A DNA stretch of 5,683 nt from an uncultured Lachnospiraceae bacterium (GTDB lineage: Bacteria > Bacillota > Clostridia > Lachnospirales > Lachnospiraceae). Where the stretch lies: positions 1-5,683 of the forward strand of contig CAMODS010000095.1 in assembly GCA_946611525.1 (NCBI GenBank), given 5' to 3'. Shown here piece after piece: positions 1-5,683 of the stretch; the stretch's first letter is position 1, and each line of letters begins with the position of its first letter. The notes under the pieces were generated by a model that worked only from the letters and a program-made list of their open reading frames with translations, made no database searches and had not been told where the DNA came from. The position numbers and the translations under genes are program-made.

Positions 1-422
1 GACTGACCGATAAGCATCTTTATACCCTGGGAAAAGCCGTTCCAGTCTTCCTTCATATTATCGGCAAGCTCATCTCTGATGGTGGACTCGTCAAGACGCT
101 TTGACACTGAAAGCACCGACTCCCTGTCACGTTTCTCCCTGTCGTTTTCCATAAGTTTTTTTTGGTCAGCAGCTATGCGCTCAGCCTCTTCCTTCATAGC
201 AAGCTTTAGGCGTCTGGTCTCACTGATGCCGGCAAAAACATCGCATACAACAAAAAAGCCGCTCAACACTCTGACTACGGAAGTAATGGTACGATAAGCC
301 CCCACCCCGTAGTAGATGATGAGGGTATCCTCCATAGCAGCTATCCCCAAAAGTCCTGCTACGCTGAGCAAAAGCAGGATGGTAAAAAATATGATCTTTC
401 CATATCGAAATCTGTTATCCAA
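1..422 (-). CDS. Membrane-anchored coiled-coil protein of unknown function (partial, 3' end off the window)
   Basis: An open frame of 140 codons runs from a TTG at 422-420 to the left edge without a stop. TTG is chosen because AAGGAG lies 6 nt upstream, and the first in-frame ATG (residue 29) falls at the end of the first hydrophobic stretch and has no comparable site. Residues about 9-29 are a clear membrane helix (rich in I, F, L, V after a basic start). Residues about 34-64 are moderately hydrophobic and could be a second membrane segment. From about residue 66 the chain becomes a strongly charged helix rich in E, K, R and D, probably a coiled coil in the cytoplasm if there are two membrane passes. 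It follows the 133-residue helical gene by 15 bp on the same strand, so the two are very likely co-transcribed. I do not recognise the family. A two-TM-plus-helix layout also occurs in XpaC-like proteins, but that is only a resemblance in architecture. Confidence 0.75.
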   Translation of the reverse strand, partial: MDNRFRYGKIIFFTILLLLSVAGLLGIAAMEDTLIIYYGVGAYRTITSVVRVLSGFFVVCDVFAGISETRRLKLAMKEEAERIAADQKKLMENDREKRDRESVLSVSKRLDESTIRDELADNMKEDWNGFSQGIKMLIGQ

Positions 423-428
423 ACAAAA

Positions 429-434
429 CTCCTT
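429..434 (-). promoter_or_regulatory. Ribosome binding site supporting a TTG start
   Basis: AAGGAG on the minus strand, 6 nt before the TTG at 422. It lies between the TGA stop of the upstream gene (440-438) and the TTG. It is the main reason to accept a non-ATG start for the membrane protein gene. Confidence 0.7.
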
Positions 435-437
435 AAA

Positions 438-839
438 TCATTCAGTCTTAAGCTTTGCGGCAAAGGATCTCAAATCTTCAATGTGCTTAGCCGCCTTTTG
501 AGTGGCACCGGCTGTCGAAAACGTATCTGAGGCCTCAGCCGTCACCTGCATCAGCCTGTCATATCTGGCCAGAATCTCCTCCACCGTAGACTGATAAATT
601 GCTGTGGCTGTGAGGTACTCACCCGATAGCTTTTCACTGTCGTTTTTTATCTGTTCCAAAAGCCTATGTCCGGAAGCCATGTGGGTGCGGATCTTTATCA
701 AAAGCATATCCAGATCCTTGCCATCAGTCTGTAAAAGAGCATCGATGACCTGTCCCTCCCGATTCAAAAGCTCCTCTATACGCGCCTGATAACCGGCTAT
801 CCTCTCCTTGTCGCCCTCGTACAAAAGCTCAAGTCCCAT
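438..839 (-). CDS. Small all-helical protein of unknown function, first gene of a two-gene operon
   Basis: A 133-residue protein with an ATG start at 839. GAGGAG at 852-847 lies 7 nt upstream; a nearer upstream ATG at 844 is out of frame and poorly spaced. The chain has no signal peptide, no membrane segment and no cysteine. It is dominated by charged, amphipathic helical stretches, broken by short turns such as the TDGKD around residues 39-43 and the STAGAT near residue 108-113. It is therefore probably a soluble helical bundle or coiled-coil protein. The gene following 15 bp later encodes a membrane protein with a long charged helix, which suggests that the two act together at the membrane; that is inference from context only. 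A strong promoter sits directly upstream. The coding case rests on the good RBS, the promoter and a continuous frame with normal composition. No family is recognised. Confidence 0.8.
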   Translation of the reverse strand: MGLELLYEGDKERIAGYQARIEELLNREGQVIDALLQTDGKDLDMLLIKIRTHMASGHRLLEQIKNDSEKLSGEYLTATAIYQSTVEEILARYDRLMQVTAEASDTFSTAGATQKAAKHIEDLRSFAAKLKTE

Positions 840-860
840 TGCATTACTCCTCTTCCTATA

Positions 861-888
861 ATTATAGTAAAAGCCTAAATAGTTTCAA
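861..888 (-). promoter_or_regulatory. Sigma-A-type promoter for the left operon
   Basis: On the minus strand, TTGAAA (888-883) is followed by a 16-bp spacer and a perfect TATAAT (866-861). Transcription would begin near 854, only about 15 nt before the ATG at 839, giving a very short leader that begins almost at the ribosome binding site. Confidence 0.7.
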
Positions 889-896
889 GCATTATG

Positions 897-925
897 TTGT
901 ATATCATCAAAAAATAGACTAAAAT
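897..925 (+). promoter_or_regulatory. Sigma-A-type promoter for the GH13 gene
   Basis: On the plus strand, TTGTAT (897-902) is followed by a 17-bp spacer and TAAAAT (920-925). Transcription would begin near 932, leaving an untranslated leader of about 75 nt before the ATG at 1007. The -35 boxes of this promoter and of the leftward promoter are separated by only 8 bp, so the two promoters are back to back and could share a regulator. I did not find a convincing cre site or LacI-type operator. Confidence 0.6.
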
Positions 926-993
926 CAAAACATATATATTTTCGAGTGGGTACCGGGGATGGTCACGGACGATCCTCACAAAACAGTTTTTAT

Positions 994-998
994 GGAGG
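994..998 (+). promoter_or_regulatory. Ribosome binding site deciding the GH13 start
   Basis: GGAGG, part of a longer GGAGGGGG run, lies 8 nt before the ATG at 1007. Two in-frame ATGs upstream (959 and 992) have no properly spaced site: the purine run before 959 directly abuts it, and 992 overlaps the GGAGG itself. This places the start at 1007 rather than at the longest frame. Confidence 0.8.
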
Positions 999-1006
999 GG
1001 GATATT

Positions 1007-2887
1007 ATGATCACAAGTAACAGTACCATAAAAGAGGTTTACGCCACACCCATAGGTCATGATGTATTGAAAAAAGTCCTGATGCAGCTTGGCCTTTCCG
1101 ACTCCGCAATACAGGGGCCGCTGGTGGGGAATATCAGACTTAAAAATCTTCCCAGACTTTCAAAGCTTGCAGGAAAAAATATTGACCTCTGGTTTATAGA
1201 GGCCATGATAAAGCTTATAAACTCCGAGCCCGACACTCCCAAAGGCAGCACAGGAGATATCACGGAAAAATGGTGGAAGGAGGCCGTTTTTTACCAGATC
1301 TATCCCCGCACCTTCAGGGATACAGACGGCGACGGCATCGGGGATCTGAAGGGTATCATCGAAAAGCTCGACTATCTTAAGGATCTCGGAGTGGATGCAC
1401 TGTGGCTTTCTCCTGTCTATGACTCTCCCAATGATGACAACGGCTACGATATCCGTGACTACCGAAAGATAATGAAGGAGTTCGGAACCATGGAGGACTT
1501 TGATGTCCTTTTGGATGGACTCCATAAAAGAGATATGCGGCTCATCATGGATCTGGTGGTAAACCATACCTCTGATGAACATAAATGGTTTAAAAAAGCC
1601 ATCAAGGATCCGGACTCCAAATATCGGGATTTCTACTACCTTTATCCTTCTGACGGTTCGGCGGTACTAAACGGCAAGCGGATAGGTGCGGATGCGCCTC
1701 CCAACAACTGGACCTCATTTTTCTCCGGACCGGCCTGGGAGAAATACGGTCCCGACGAGCTGTGGGGACTGCATCTGTTTTCAAAAAAGCAGCCTGATCT
1801 AAACTGGGAAAACGAAAAGGTGCGCAAGGAAGTGATCGACATCATTAACTTCTGGCTGGACAAGGGCGTGGATGGCTTTAGGATGGATGTGGCAAACTAC
1901 TACTCAAAGGACGGCCTGTCTGACGGAGACAAGACCATCGGCAGCATGTTTGGTTTTTACGGCATAGAGCATTATCTTTACGGTCCCCATCTTCACGATT
2001 ATTACAGACAGCTTAGGACCGAGGCCTTTGGCCCCCACGACGCATTTACCGTGGGCGAGTCTGCAGGCATCGGCATGGAGATGGCAAAGCTTATCACCTC
2101 TGAAAACCGTGGTGAGCTTGATATGGTTTTCTCCTTTGATCATCTTGAAACTCCGGGACATGAGCGTTTTGACGATTACCTCTACGACCTGAATTTCTAT
2201 CGTGATCACATCATAGACTGGATGGAAAACTATGGAAATGACTGCTGGACTTCACTTTTCTACAACAACCATGACAATCCCCGTATGGTTAGCAAGGTGA
2301 ATCCCGATCCCGCCATGAGGCAGCCTTTAGAGATCCTTTTGGCCACCATGCTCCTTACCCTAAAGGGCACTCCTTTTATCTATCAGGGTGATGAGATGGG
2401 ACTTGTAAACTACAAATTTGAAAGTATTGATGAGATCACAGATATCGAATCAAGAAATAAATATAAAGAGATGATAGCTGCCGGCACCTCCGAAGCCGAT
2501 GCCTTTGCCACTATTCTGGCAGGCACCCGGGAGCATGCCAGAAGGCTTTTGCCCTGGGATGACCTAAGCATCGAGACTCCCGGACATCTGACGCAGCGGG
2601 CGGACGAGTACATGCTTGCCATCTACCGGACTCTTATCGAGCTTCGCCACAAGCACAAGGCTTTAGTCTACGGAAGCTTTACCGTTACCAACAAGAGTAA
2701 GGGGCGGTTTGCTTTTATGCGTGAATATCAAAAGAGCCGGATCGTGGTGGATCTGAATCTGGAAGGGCACGGTGTGAAGCATGCCTTTAATGATCCGGAG
2801 TACAAGATCCTCTTTGCACCGCTGGCTGACCACGACAATATGGATTTCCTGTCTCCGTATGAGGCACGGATCTGGATCCGGAAGTAA
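1007..2887 (+). CDS. GH13 alpha-glucosidase (oligo-1,6-glucosidase type) with an extra N-terminal domain
   Basis: A 626-residue cytoplasmic glycoside hydrolase (no signal peptide) that should release glucose from the non-reducing end of short alpha-glucans such as isomalto-oligosaccharides. The catalytic core begins at W89-W90 with the WWKEAVFYQIYPRTF block typical of the family. A calcium loop follows at D105-x-D107-x-D109-G-I-G-D113. Region I is DLVVNH (182-187). Region II is GFRMDV with nucleophile D294. Region III is TVGES with acid/base E351. Region IV is NNHDNPR with transition-state stabiliser D423. All three catalytic carboxylates are present. Valine after the nucleophile is the residue linked to alpha-1,6 preference in the oligo-1,6-glucosidase/dextran glucosidase/trehalose-6-phosphate hydrolase group; alpha-1,4 enzymes usually have alanine or threonine. 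The core of about 538 residues is near the family's usual length, so residues 1-88 are an added domain. The gene stands alone, without visible sugar-transport neighbours. Exact substrate is not certain. Confidence 0.93.
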   Translation: MITSNSTIKEVYATPIGHDVLKKVLMQLGLSDSAIQGPLVGNIRLKNLPRLSKLAGKNIDLWFIEAMIKLINSEPDTPKGSTGDITEKWWKEAVFYQIYPRTFRDTDGDGIGDLKGIIEKLDYLKDLGVDALWLSPVYDSPNDDNGYDIRDYRKIMKEFGTMEDFDVLLDGLHKRDMRLIMDLVVNHTSDEHKWFKKAIKDPDSKYRDFYYLYPSDGSAVLNGKRIGADAPPNNWTSFFSGPAWEKYGPDELWGLHLFSKKQPDLNWENEKVRKEVIDIINFWLDKGVDGFRMDVANYYSKDGLSDGDKTIGSMFGFYGIEHYLYGPHLHDYYRQLRTEAFGPHDAFTVGESAGIGMEMAKLITSENRGELDMVFSFDHLETPGHERFDDYLYDLNFYRDHIIDWMENYGNDCWTSLFYNNHDNPRMVSKVNPDPAMRQPLEILLATMLLTLKGTPFIYQGDEMGLVNYKFESIDEITDIESRNKYKEMIAAGTSEADAFATILAGTREHARRLLPWDDLSIETPGHLTQRADEYMLAIYRTLIELRHKHKALVYGSFTVTNKSKGRFAFMREYQKSRIVVDLNLEGHGVKHAFNDPEYKILFAPLADHDNMDFLSPYEARIWIRK

Positions 2888-2909
2888 CCGGGTTCCGGCT
2901 TATGTTGAC

Positions 2910-2999
2910 GTGATCCGGTGGCGGTTTTAGCACCCTTCTTGCTGCGACCTGTCGTACTCGCTGCGAAGGGTACTAAAACCACCACCGGATCACTGTTTT
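2910..2999. terminator. Large palindrome between convergent genes, probable bidirectional terminator or intergenic repeat element
   Basis: Two 29-nt arms (2910-2938 and 2965-2993) are inverted copies with 27 of 29 positions matching, around a 26-nt loop. The element starts 22 bp after the GH13 stop codon and ends 11 bp after the prfC stop. On the plus strand it is followed by a short T run (TGTTTT, 2994-2999), so it can serve as a weak-tailed terminator for the GH13 gene. On the minus strand no T run follows, though the hairpin is very stable. The arms are much longer than a normal intrinsic terminator, so it may instead be a small palindromic repeat element. The loop holds a direct repeat GCTGCGA (2941-2947 and 2960-2966). 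Confidence 0.7.
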
Positions 3000-3004
3000 A
3001 CTGT

Positions 3005-4594
3005 CTATGCATTGCGTCCGAATTCGGAGAGCTCGAGGCCTTCGTTTCGCTCGAGTACCATGCCTACGGACCAGGAATTGATGAAAAGAAGAAGGGCGCG
3101 TCCGCGCATATCCTTAACTTTTTTCATATCAGAGGTGCCGATGATGCGGTCTATATCGTAGTCGGTGTTTTCGATCCAGCGGATGTGCTCGTAAGGCAGG
3201 GTGTCCATGCGGATCTCCACACCATACTCATTGTTGAGTCTGTACTTAAGAACATCAAACTGCAGCACGCCTACCACGCCTACGATGATCTCCTCCATAC
3301 CGGAGTTGAACTCCTGGAAGATCTGGATGGCGCCCTCCTGGGCGATCTGCTCTATTCCCTTTATAAACTGCTTGCGCTTCATGGTATCCACCTGGGAAAC
3401 CCGGGCAAAATGCTCCGGCGCAAAGGTGGGAATACCCTCAAATTCAAACTTTTCAGACGAGGTGGTAAGCGTATCTCCGATGGAGTAGATACCGGGATCA
3501 AAAACTCCTATGATATCTCCGGCGTATGCCTCCTCCACCATATGTCTGTCATCAGCCATCATCTGCTGAGGCTGGGACAGTCTCACGTCCTTTCCGCCCT
3601 GGATATGATGAACCGTCATGCCCGCATCAAACTTTCCGGAGCATATGCGCATAAAGGCGATCCTGTCACGGTGCGCCTTGTTCATATTGGCCTGGATCTT
3701 AAAAACAAAAGCTGAAAAATCTTTGTCAAAAGGATCGATCTCTCCCGTATCTGCCTTTCTGGAAAGTGGTGCACCCGTCATTTGCAAAAAGTGTTCCAAA
3801 AACGTCTGGACTCCGAAATTGGTAAGTGCCGATCCAAAAAATACAGGCGAAAGCTCTCCGGCAAAGACAGCATCCTGATCAAACTCAGCTCCGGCCCCGT
3901 CCAAAAGTTCCATCTCGTCCAAAAGCTTTTCAAGCTCCTCATTTGTAACATGTTCGGTGATCTTTTCATCATCCACACTGACTCTCTCGGTCTCGCCCAG
4001 CTTGGTACCCTTTTTTGTGTCCGAGAACAAAAGCACCTCCCGGGTGTTTCTGTCGTAAACTCCCTTAAAGCCCTTTCCTGAACCTATGGGCCAGTTAATA
4101 GGACAGGTAGGCATGGAAAGCTCTGTCTCAATATCATCCAAAAGTTCGAAGGTATCCATTGCATCCCTGTCCATCTTGTTGATAAAAGTAAAGACCGGAA
4201 TGTGTCTCATGGCGCAGACCTTGAATAGCTTTCTGGTCTGTGCCTCCACGCCCTTTGATGCGTCAATGACCATAACTGCGGAGTCAGCCGCCATAAGGGT
4301 ACGGTAGGTGTCCTCCGAGAAATCCTGATGTCCCGGGGTATCCAATATGTTTATGCACTTGTTCTCATATTCAAACTGCAGCACGGAGGAAGTGACCGAA
4401 ATACCCCTCTCCTTTTCTATCTCCATCCAGTCGGACACAGCATGCTTTGCCGTAGCCTTTCCCTTTACGGAGCCGGCGGTATTGATCTGTCCGCCGTAAA
4501 GCAAAAACTTCTCCGTTAAAGTGGTCTTACCCGCATCCGGGTGTGATATGATGGCAAATGTCCTTCTGCGTTCTATTTCCTTTTTAATATCCAT
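3005..4594 (-). CDS. prfC: Peptide chain release factor 3 (RF3)
   Basis: A 529-residue translational GTPase that binds the ribosome after peptide release and uses GTP to remove RF1 or RF2, recycling them in the cytoplasm. The length equals that of the E. coli protein as I recall it, and long blocks match. GTPase motifs in order: G1 SHPDAGKT (17-24), G2 around RGISVTSS (63-70), G3 DTPGHQD (85-91), G4 NKMD (139-142) and G5 GSAL (254-257). The RF3-specific SDWMEIEKERGIS segment (54-66) and the KIQANM...HRDRIAFMR segment at the start of domain II separate it from EF-G and TetM-type proteins. The third domain contains the GVVGVLQFDV block. The ATG at 4594 is supported by AGAGGT just upstream and by alignment of RRRTFAIISHP with family N-termini. 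It lies 8 bp after a TPR lipoprotein gene and is probably translated from the same mRNA. It ends in TAG, 11 bp from the large palindrome. Confidence 0.97.
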   Translation of the reverse strand: MDIKKEIERRRTFAIISHPDAGKTTLTEKFLLYGGQINTAGSVKGKATAKHAVSDWMEIEKERGISVTSSVLQFEYENKCINILDTPGHQDFSEDTYRTLMAADSAVMVIDASKGVEAQTRKLFKVCAMRHIPVFTFINKMDRDAMDTFELLDDIETELSMPTCPINWPIGSGKGFKGVYDRNTREVLLFSDTKKGTKLGETERVSVDDEKITEHVTNEELEKLLDEMELLDGAGAEFDQDAVFAGELSPVFFGSALTNFGVQTFLEHFLQMTGAPLSRKADTGEIDPFDKDFSAFVFKIQANMNKAHRDRIAFMRICSGKFDAGMTVHHIQGGKDVRLSQPQQMMADDRHMVEEAYAGDIIGVFDPGIYSIGDTLTTSSEKFEFEGIPTFAPEHFARVSQVDTMKRKQFIKGIEQIAQEGAIQIFQEFNSGMEEIIVGVVGVLQFDVLKYRLNNEYGVEIRMDTLPYEHIRWIENTDYDIDRIIGTSDMKKVKDMRGRALLLFINSWSVGMVLERNEGLELSEFGRNA

Positions 4595-4598
4595 TTCT

Positions 4599-4604
4599 AC
4601 CTCT
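4599..4604 (-). promoter_or_regulatory. prfC ribosome binding site overlapping the upstream stop codon
   Basis: AGAGGT on the minus strand, 4 nt before the prfC ATG. It overlaps the TAG stop (4605-4603) of the TPR lipoprotein gene, an arrangement expected to couple prfC translation to that of the upstream gene. The match to the anti-Shine-Dalgarno is moderate and the spacing short, so prfC may depend on arriving ribosomes. Confidence 0.65.
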
Positions 4605-5595
4605 ATCTCGACGCTAAAAACTTTATTTCTTTGAGCATCCGCTCATCTTGCGGATAAAGCGCTATATACTCTCTTGCATGGGTGAGGGCATCCTGCCACT
4701 CTCCCAAAAACTCACAAGCTGCAACCCTGTCACCTAAAAGCCTGCGATAGGTCTCCTGACTGTAATCGGGCTTTTTCTCCTTTTCATCGGATACCTCATA
4801 AAATGACAGACCCTTTTCAAAGCAGTCATAAGCGCTCTCGTATTCCTTCATCTCCATGTACTGCTCGCCTGCCGTGGCAAGTCCCTCGGGAGTAGGTGCC
4901 TCAGAAAGTACATAGGAGGAAAGCTTTTGGGTGGCACCCTCAGTGTCGTCCTGATCAAGGAGCACCTGTGCCAGATACACATCTGCTTCGGCCTCGCCAT
5001 TGCCTGCTGCCTTTGTCAGAGAATCCATGGCCTTGTCATACTGCTCCAAAAGAATGTAAAGTCTGCCGCGCCACAAATAGTTTTCCTCCGCATCCTCCAT
5101 GGAGGAAAGTGCGGCACTTACAATGGACAGGCCCGACTCACGCTCATCATTTGCACACAGATTTGAAAAGACCTGTATCACCCTCTCATAGTCCTTTGGA
5201 GCTGCAGCTATGGATGCTCTGTAGTCGGCCACAGCCTTTTCGTGCTCACCCTCGGACAGATATATGCTGCCCCGCAGGTACATGGCGTCGGCATTTTTCT
5301 CATCATATTTGATAACGGCATCCAAAGTCTCGCAGGCCCCGGCAACGTCATCCATATGATACTGAGCCACCGCCTTGTAATAGCAGATATCGATCTCCCT
5401 GGCAGTGACCCTGCCACCGGCCAGATTCAGTGCCTCATCAAAACCTGAAAGCGCCTCCTCGTATTTACCTTCCTTTAGAGCGGCAATGGCAAAGTCCTTG
5501 ACCTCGTTTTGAGCCTCTATATCCTTTTTTCCACATCCCGCCAGCATCACAACCGCCAGGATCATAGGGATGATTTTTATTAGTTTTCTGTTCAT
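4603..5595 (-). CDS. TPR-repeat lipoprotein of unknown function
   Basis: A 330-residue protein predicted to be exported and lipid-anchored to the outer face of the cytoplasmic membrane. The N-terminus has basic residues (R3, K4, K7), a hydrophobic core (8-18) and a lipobox LAGC with the modified cysteine at C21. After a short linker the rest is tetratricopeptide-like helical hairpins. Clear units lie near 33-59 (LKEGKYEEALSGFDEAL), 69-98, 103-132 (YLSEGEHEKAVADYRASI), 172-197 (LLEQYDKAMDSLTKA), 204-230, 239-265 (YMEMKEYESAYDCFEKGL) and about 290-320. TPR arrays bind proteins or peptides; the partner here cannot be read from sequence. The ATG at 5595 is supported by AAGGA (5607-5603) with 7-nt spacing and by the signal peptide directly after it. 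It is the upstream gene of a tight pair with prfC. No convincing -35/-10 pair is visible, because an extragenic repeat begins almost at the ribosome binding site, so the promoter may lie beyond the right edge. Confidence 0.92.
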   Translation of the reverse strand: MNRKLIKIIPMILAVVMLAGCGKKDIEAQNEVKDFAIAALKEGKYEEALSGFDEALNLAGGRVTAREIDICYYKAVAQYHMDDVAGACETLDAVIKYDEKNADAMYLRGSIYLSEGEHEKAVADYRASIAAAPKDYERVIQVFSNLCANDERESGLSIVSAALSSMEDAEENYLWRGRLYILLEQYDKAMDSLTKAAGNGEAEADVYLAQVLLDQDDTEGATQKLSSYVLSEAPTPEGLATAGEQYMEMKEYESAYDCFEKGLSFYEVSDEKEKKPDYSQETYRRLLGDRVAACEFLGEWQDALTHAREYIALYPQDERMLKEIKFLASR

Positions 5596-5613
5596 TTGAT
5601 TATCCTTATAAAA

Positions 5614-5683
5614 GATCCTTCGCTCCGCTCAGGATGACAGCCTATAGCCCTTTTTGTCATCGCGAACCATCGAGGGCGCAGCC
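5614..5683. repeat. Extragenic palindromic repeat (partial, continues past the right edge)
   Basis: The first half (5614-5639) has the GATCCTTCGCTCCGCTCAGG form followed by ATGACA. The second (5655-5683) starts TGTCATCGCGAACC and continues GAGGGCGCAGCC. Both resemble short intergenic repeats that recur in many bacterial genomes; this is recognised from memory, not from a search. The halves face each other: GATGACA (5633-5639) pairs with TGTCATC (5655-5661) across a 15-nt loop, and ATCCT/AGGAT (5615-5619, 5631-5635) form a smaller inverted pair. The first half ends only a few bases from the ribosome binding site of the TPR lipoprotein gene. Confidence 0.6.

Noticed and set aside
955..990. A possible leader hairpin (GGGGAT with ATCCTC) followed by a T run before the GH13 ribosome binding site, as an attenuator; also AAAACAGTTTT (980-990) as an operator
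   Set aside because: The stem is only about six pairs including a G-U, with an 11-nt loop, and the T run lies 9 nt after the stem. The AT-rich palindrome is too short to be significant.
959..1006. An earlier in-frame ATG start for the GH13 gene
   Set aside because: It would add 16 residues with no properly spaced ribosome binding site, whereas the ATG at 1007 has GGAGG at 8 nt.
3032..3055. Two CTCGAG sites forming a short inverted/direct repeat near the 3' end of prfC
   Set aside because: They fall in coding sequence and are explained by two Leu-Glu codon pairs in the C-terminal segment of the protein.
2918..3715. A 265-codon plus-strand frame that begins inside the palindrome and runs through the end of prfC
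   Set aside because: It lies opposite the firmly identified prfC gene, its start is inside a hairpin without a ribosome binding site, and its translation shows no recognisable domain. It is an antisense shadow.
4896..5312. A 138-codon plus-strand frame opposite the TPR lipoprotein gene
   Set aside because: The product is rich in His, Pro, Arg and Cys with no pattern of a real protein, and the opposite strand carries a clear signal peptide and TPR repeats.
5605..5610. TATAAG on the minus strand as a -10 box for the lipoprotein-prfC operon
   Set aside because: No -35 element occurs 16-18 bp upstream, and transcription would start within or after the ribosome binding site.

Overview
The window looks like chromosomal DNA from a low-to-moderate GC Gram-positive anaerobe of the Clostridia, most likely a Lachnospiraceae member (Butyrivibrio-like rumen or gut bacterium). 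This is inferred from the style of the genes: strong GGAGG/AAGGAG-type ribosome binding sites, sigma-A-type promoters, a cytoplasmic oligo-1,6-glucosidase-type GH13 enzyme and a Gram-positive-style lipoprotein signal. No rRNA or other marker fixes the taxon. I see no phage, transposase, CRISPR, tRNA or rRNA gene.

Left part (1-839, minus strand): a two-gene operon of unknown function. The first gene encodes a 133-residue soluble, almost wholly helical protein. It is followed 15 bp later by a TTG-started membrane protein with one or two N-terminal membrane segments and a long charged helix, which runs off the left edge. A good promoter (TTGAAA-16-TATAAT) lies directly upstream.

Middle (840-3004): a 167-bp intergenic region with two back-to-back promoters drives the left operon to the left and a GH13 alpha-glucosidase gene to the right. 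The GH13 enzyme keeps all catalytic residues and the calcium loop, and its residue after the nucleophile suggests alpha-1,6 bonds. It carries an unusual extra N-terminal domain of about 88 residues. Downstream lies an 84-base near-perfect palindrome with 29-nt arms between the convergent ends of the GH13 gene and prfC. Its only two mismatches become G-U pairs in minus-strand RNA.

Right part (3005-5683, minus strand): a second operon, in which a TPR-repeat lipoprotein gene is followed after 8 bp by prfC (peptide chain release factor 3). The prfC ribosome binding site overlaps the lipoprotein stop codon, so translation is probably coupled. The extreme right edge holds part of an extragenic repeat of the kind scattered between genes in many bacterial genomes. 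It sits almost against the lipoprotein ribosome binding site, and no clear promoter for this operon is visible inside the window.

Most of the window is ordinary accessory and housekeeping metabolism. I do not see a convincing new defence or mobile system. The points most worth following up are the N-terminal domain of the GH13 enzyme, the large palindrome, the unknown coiled-coil/membrane pair, and the lipoprotein-prfC coupling.
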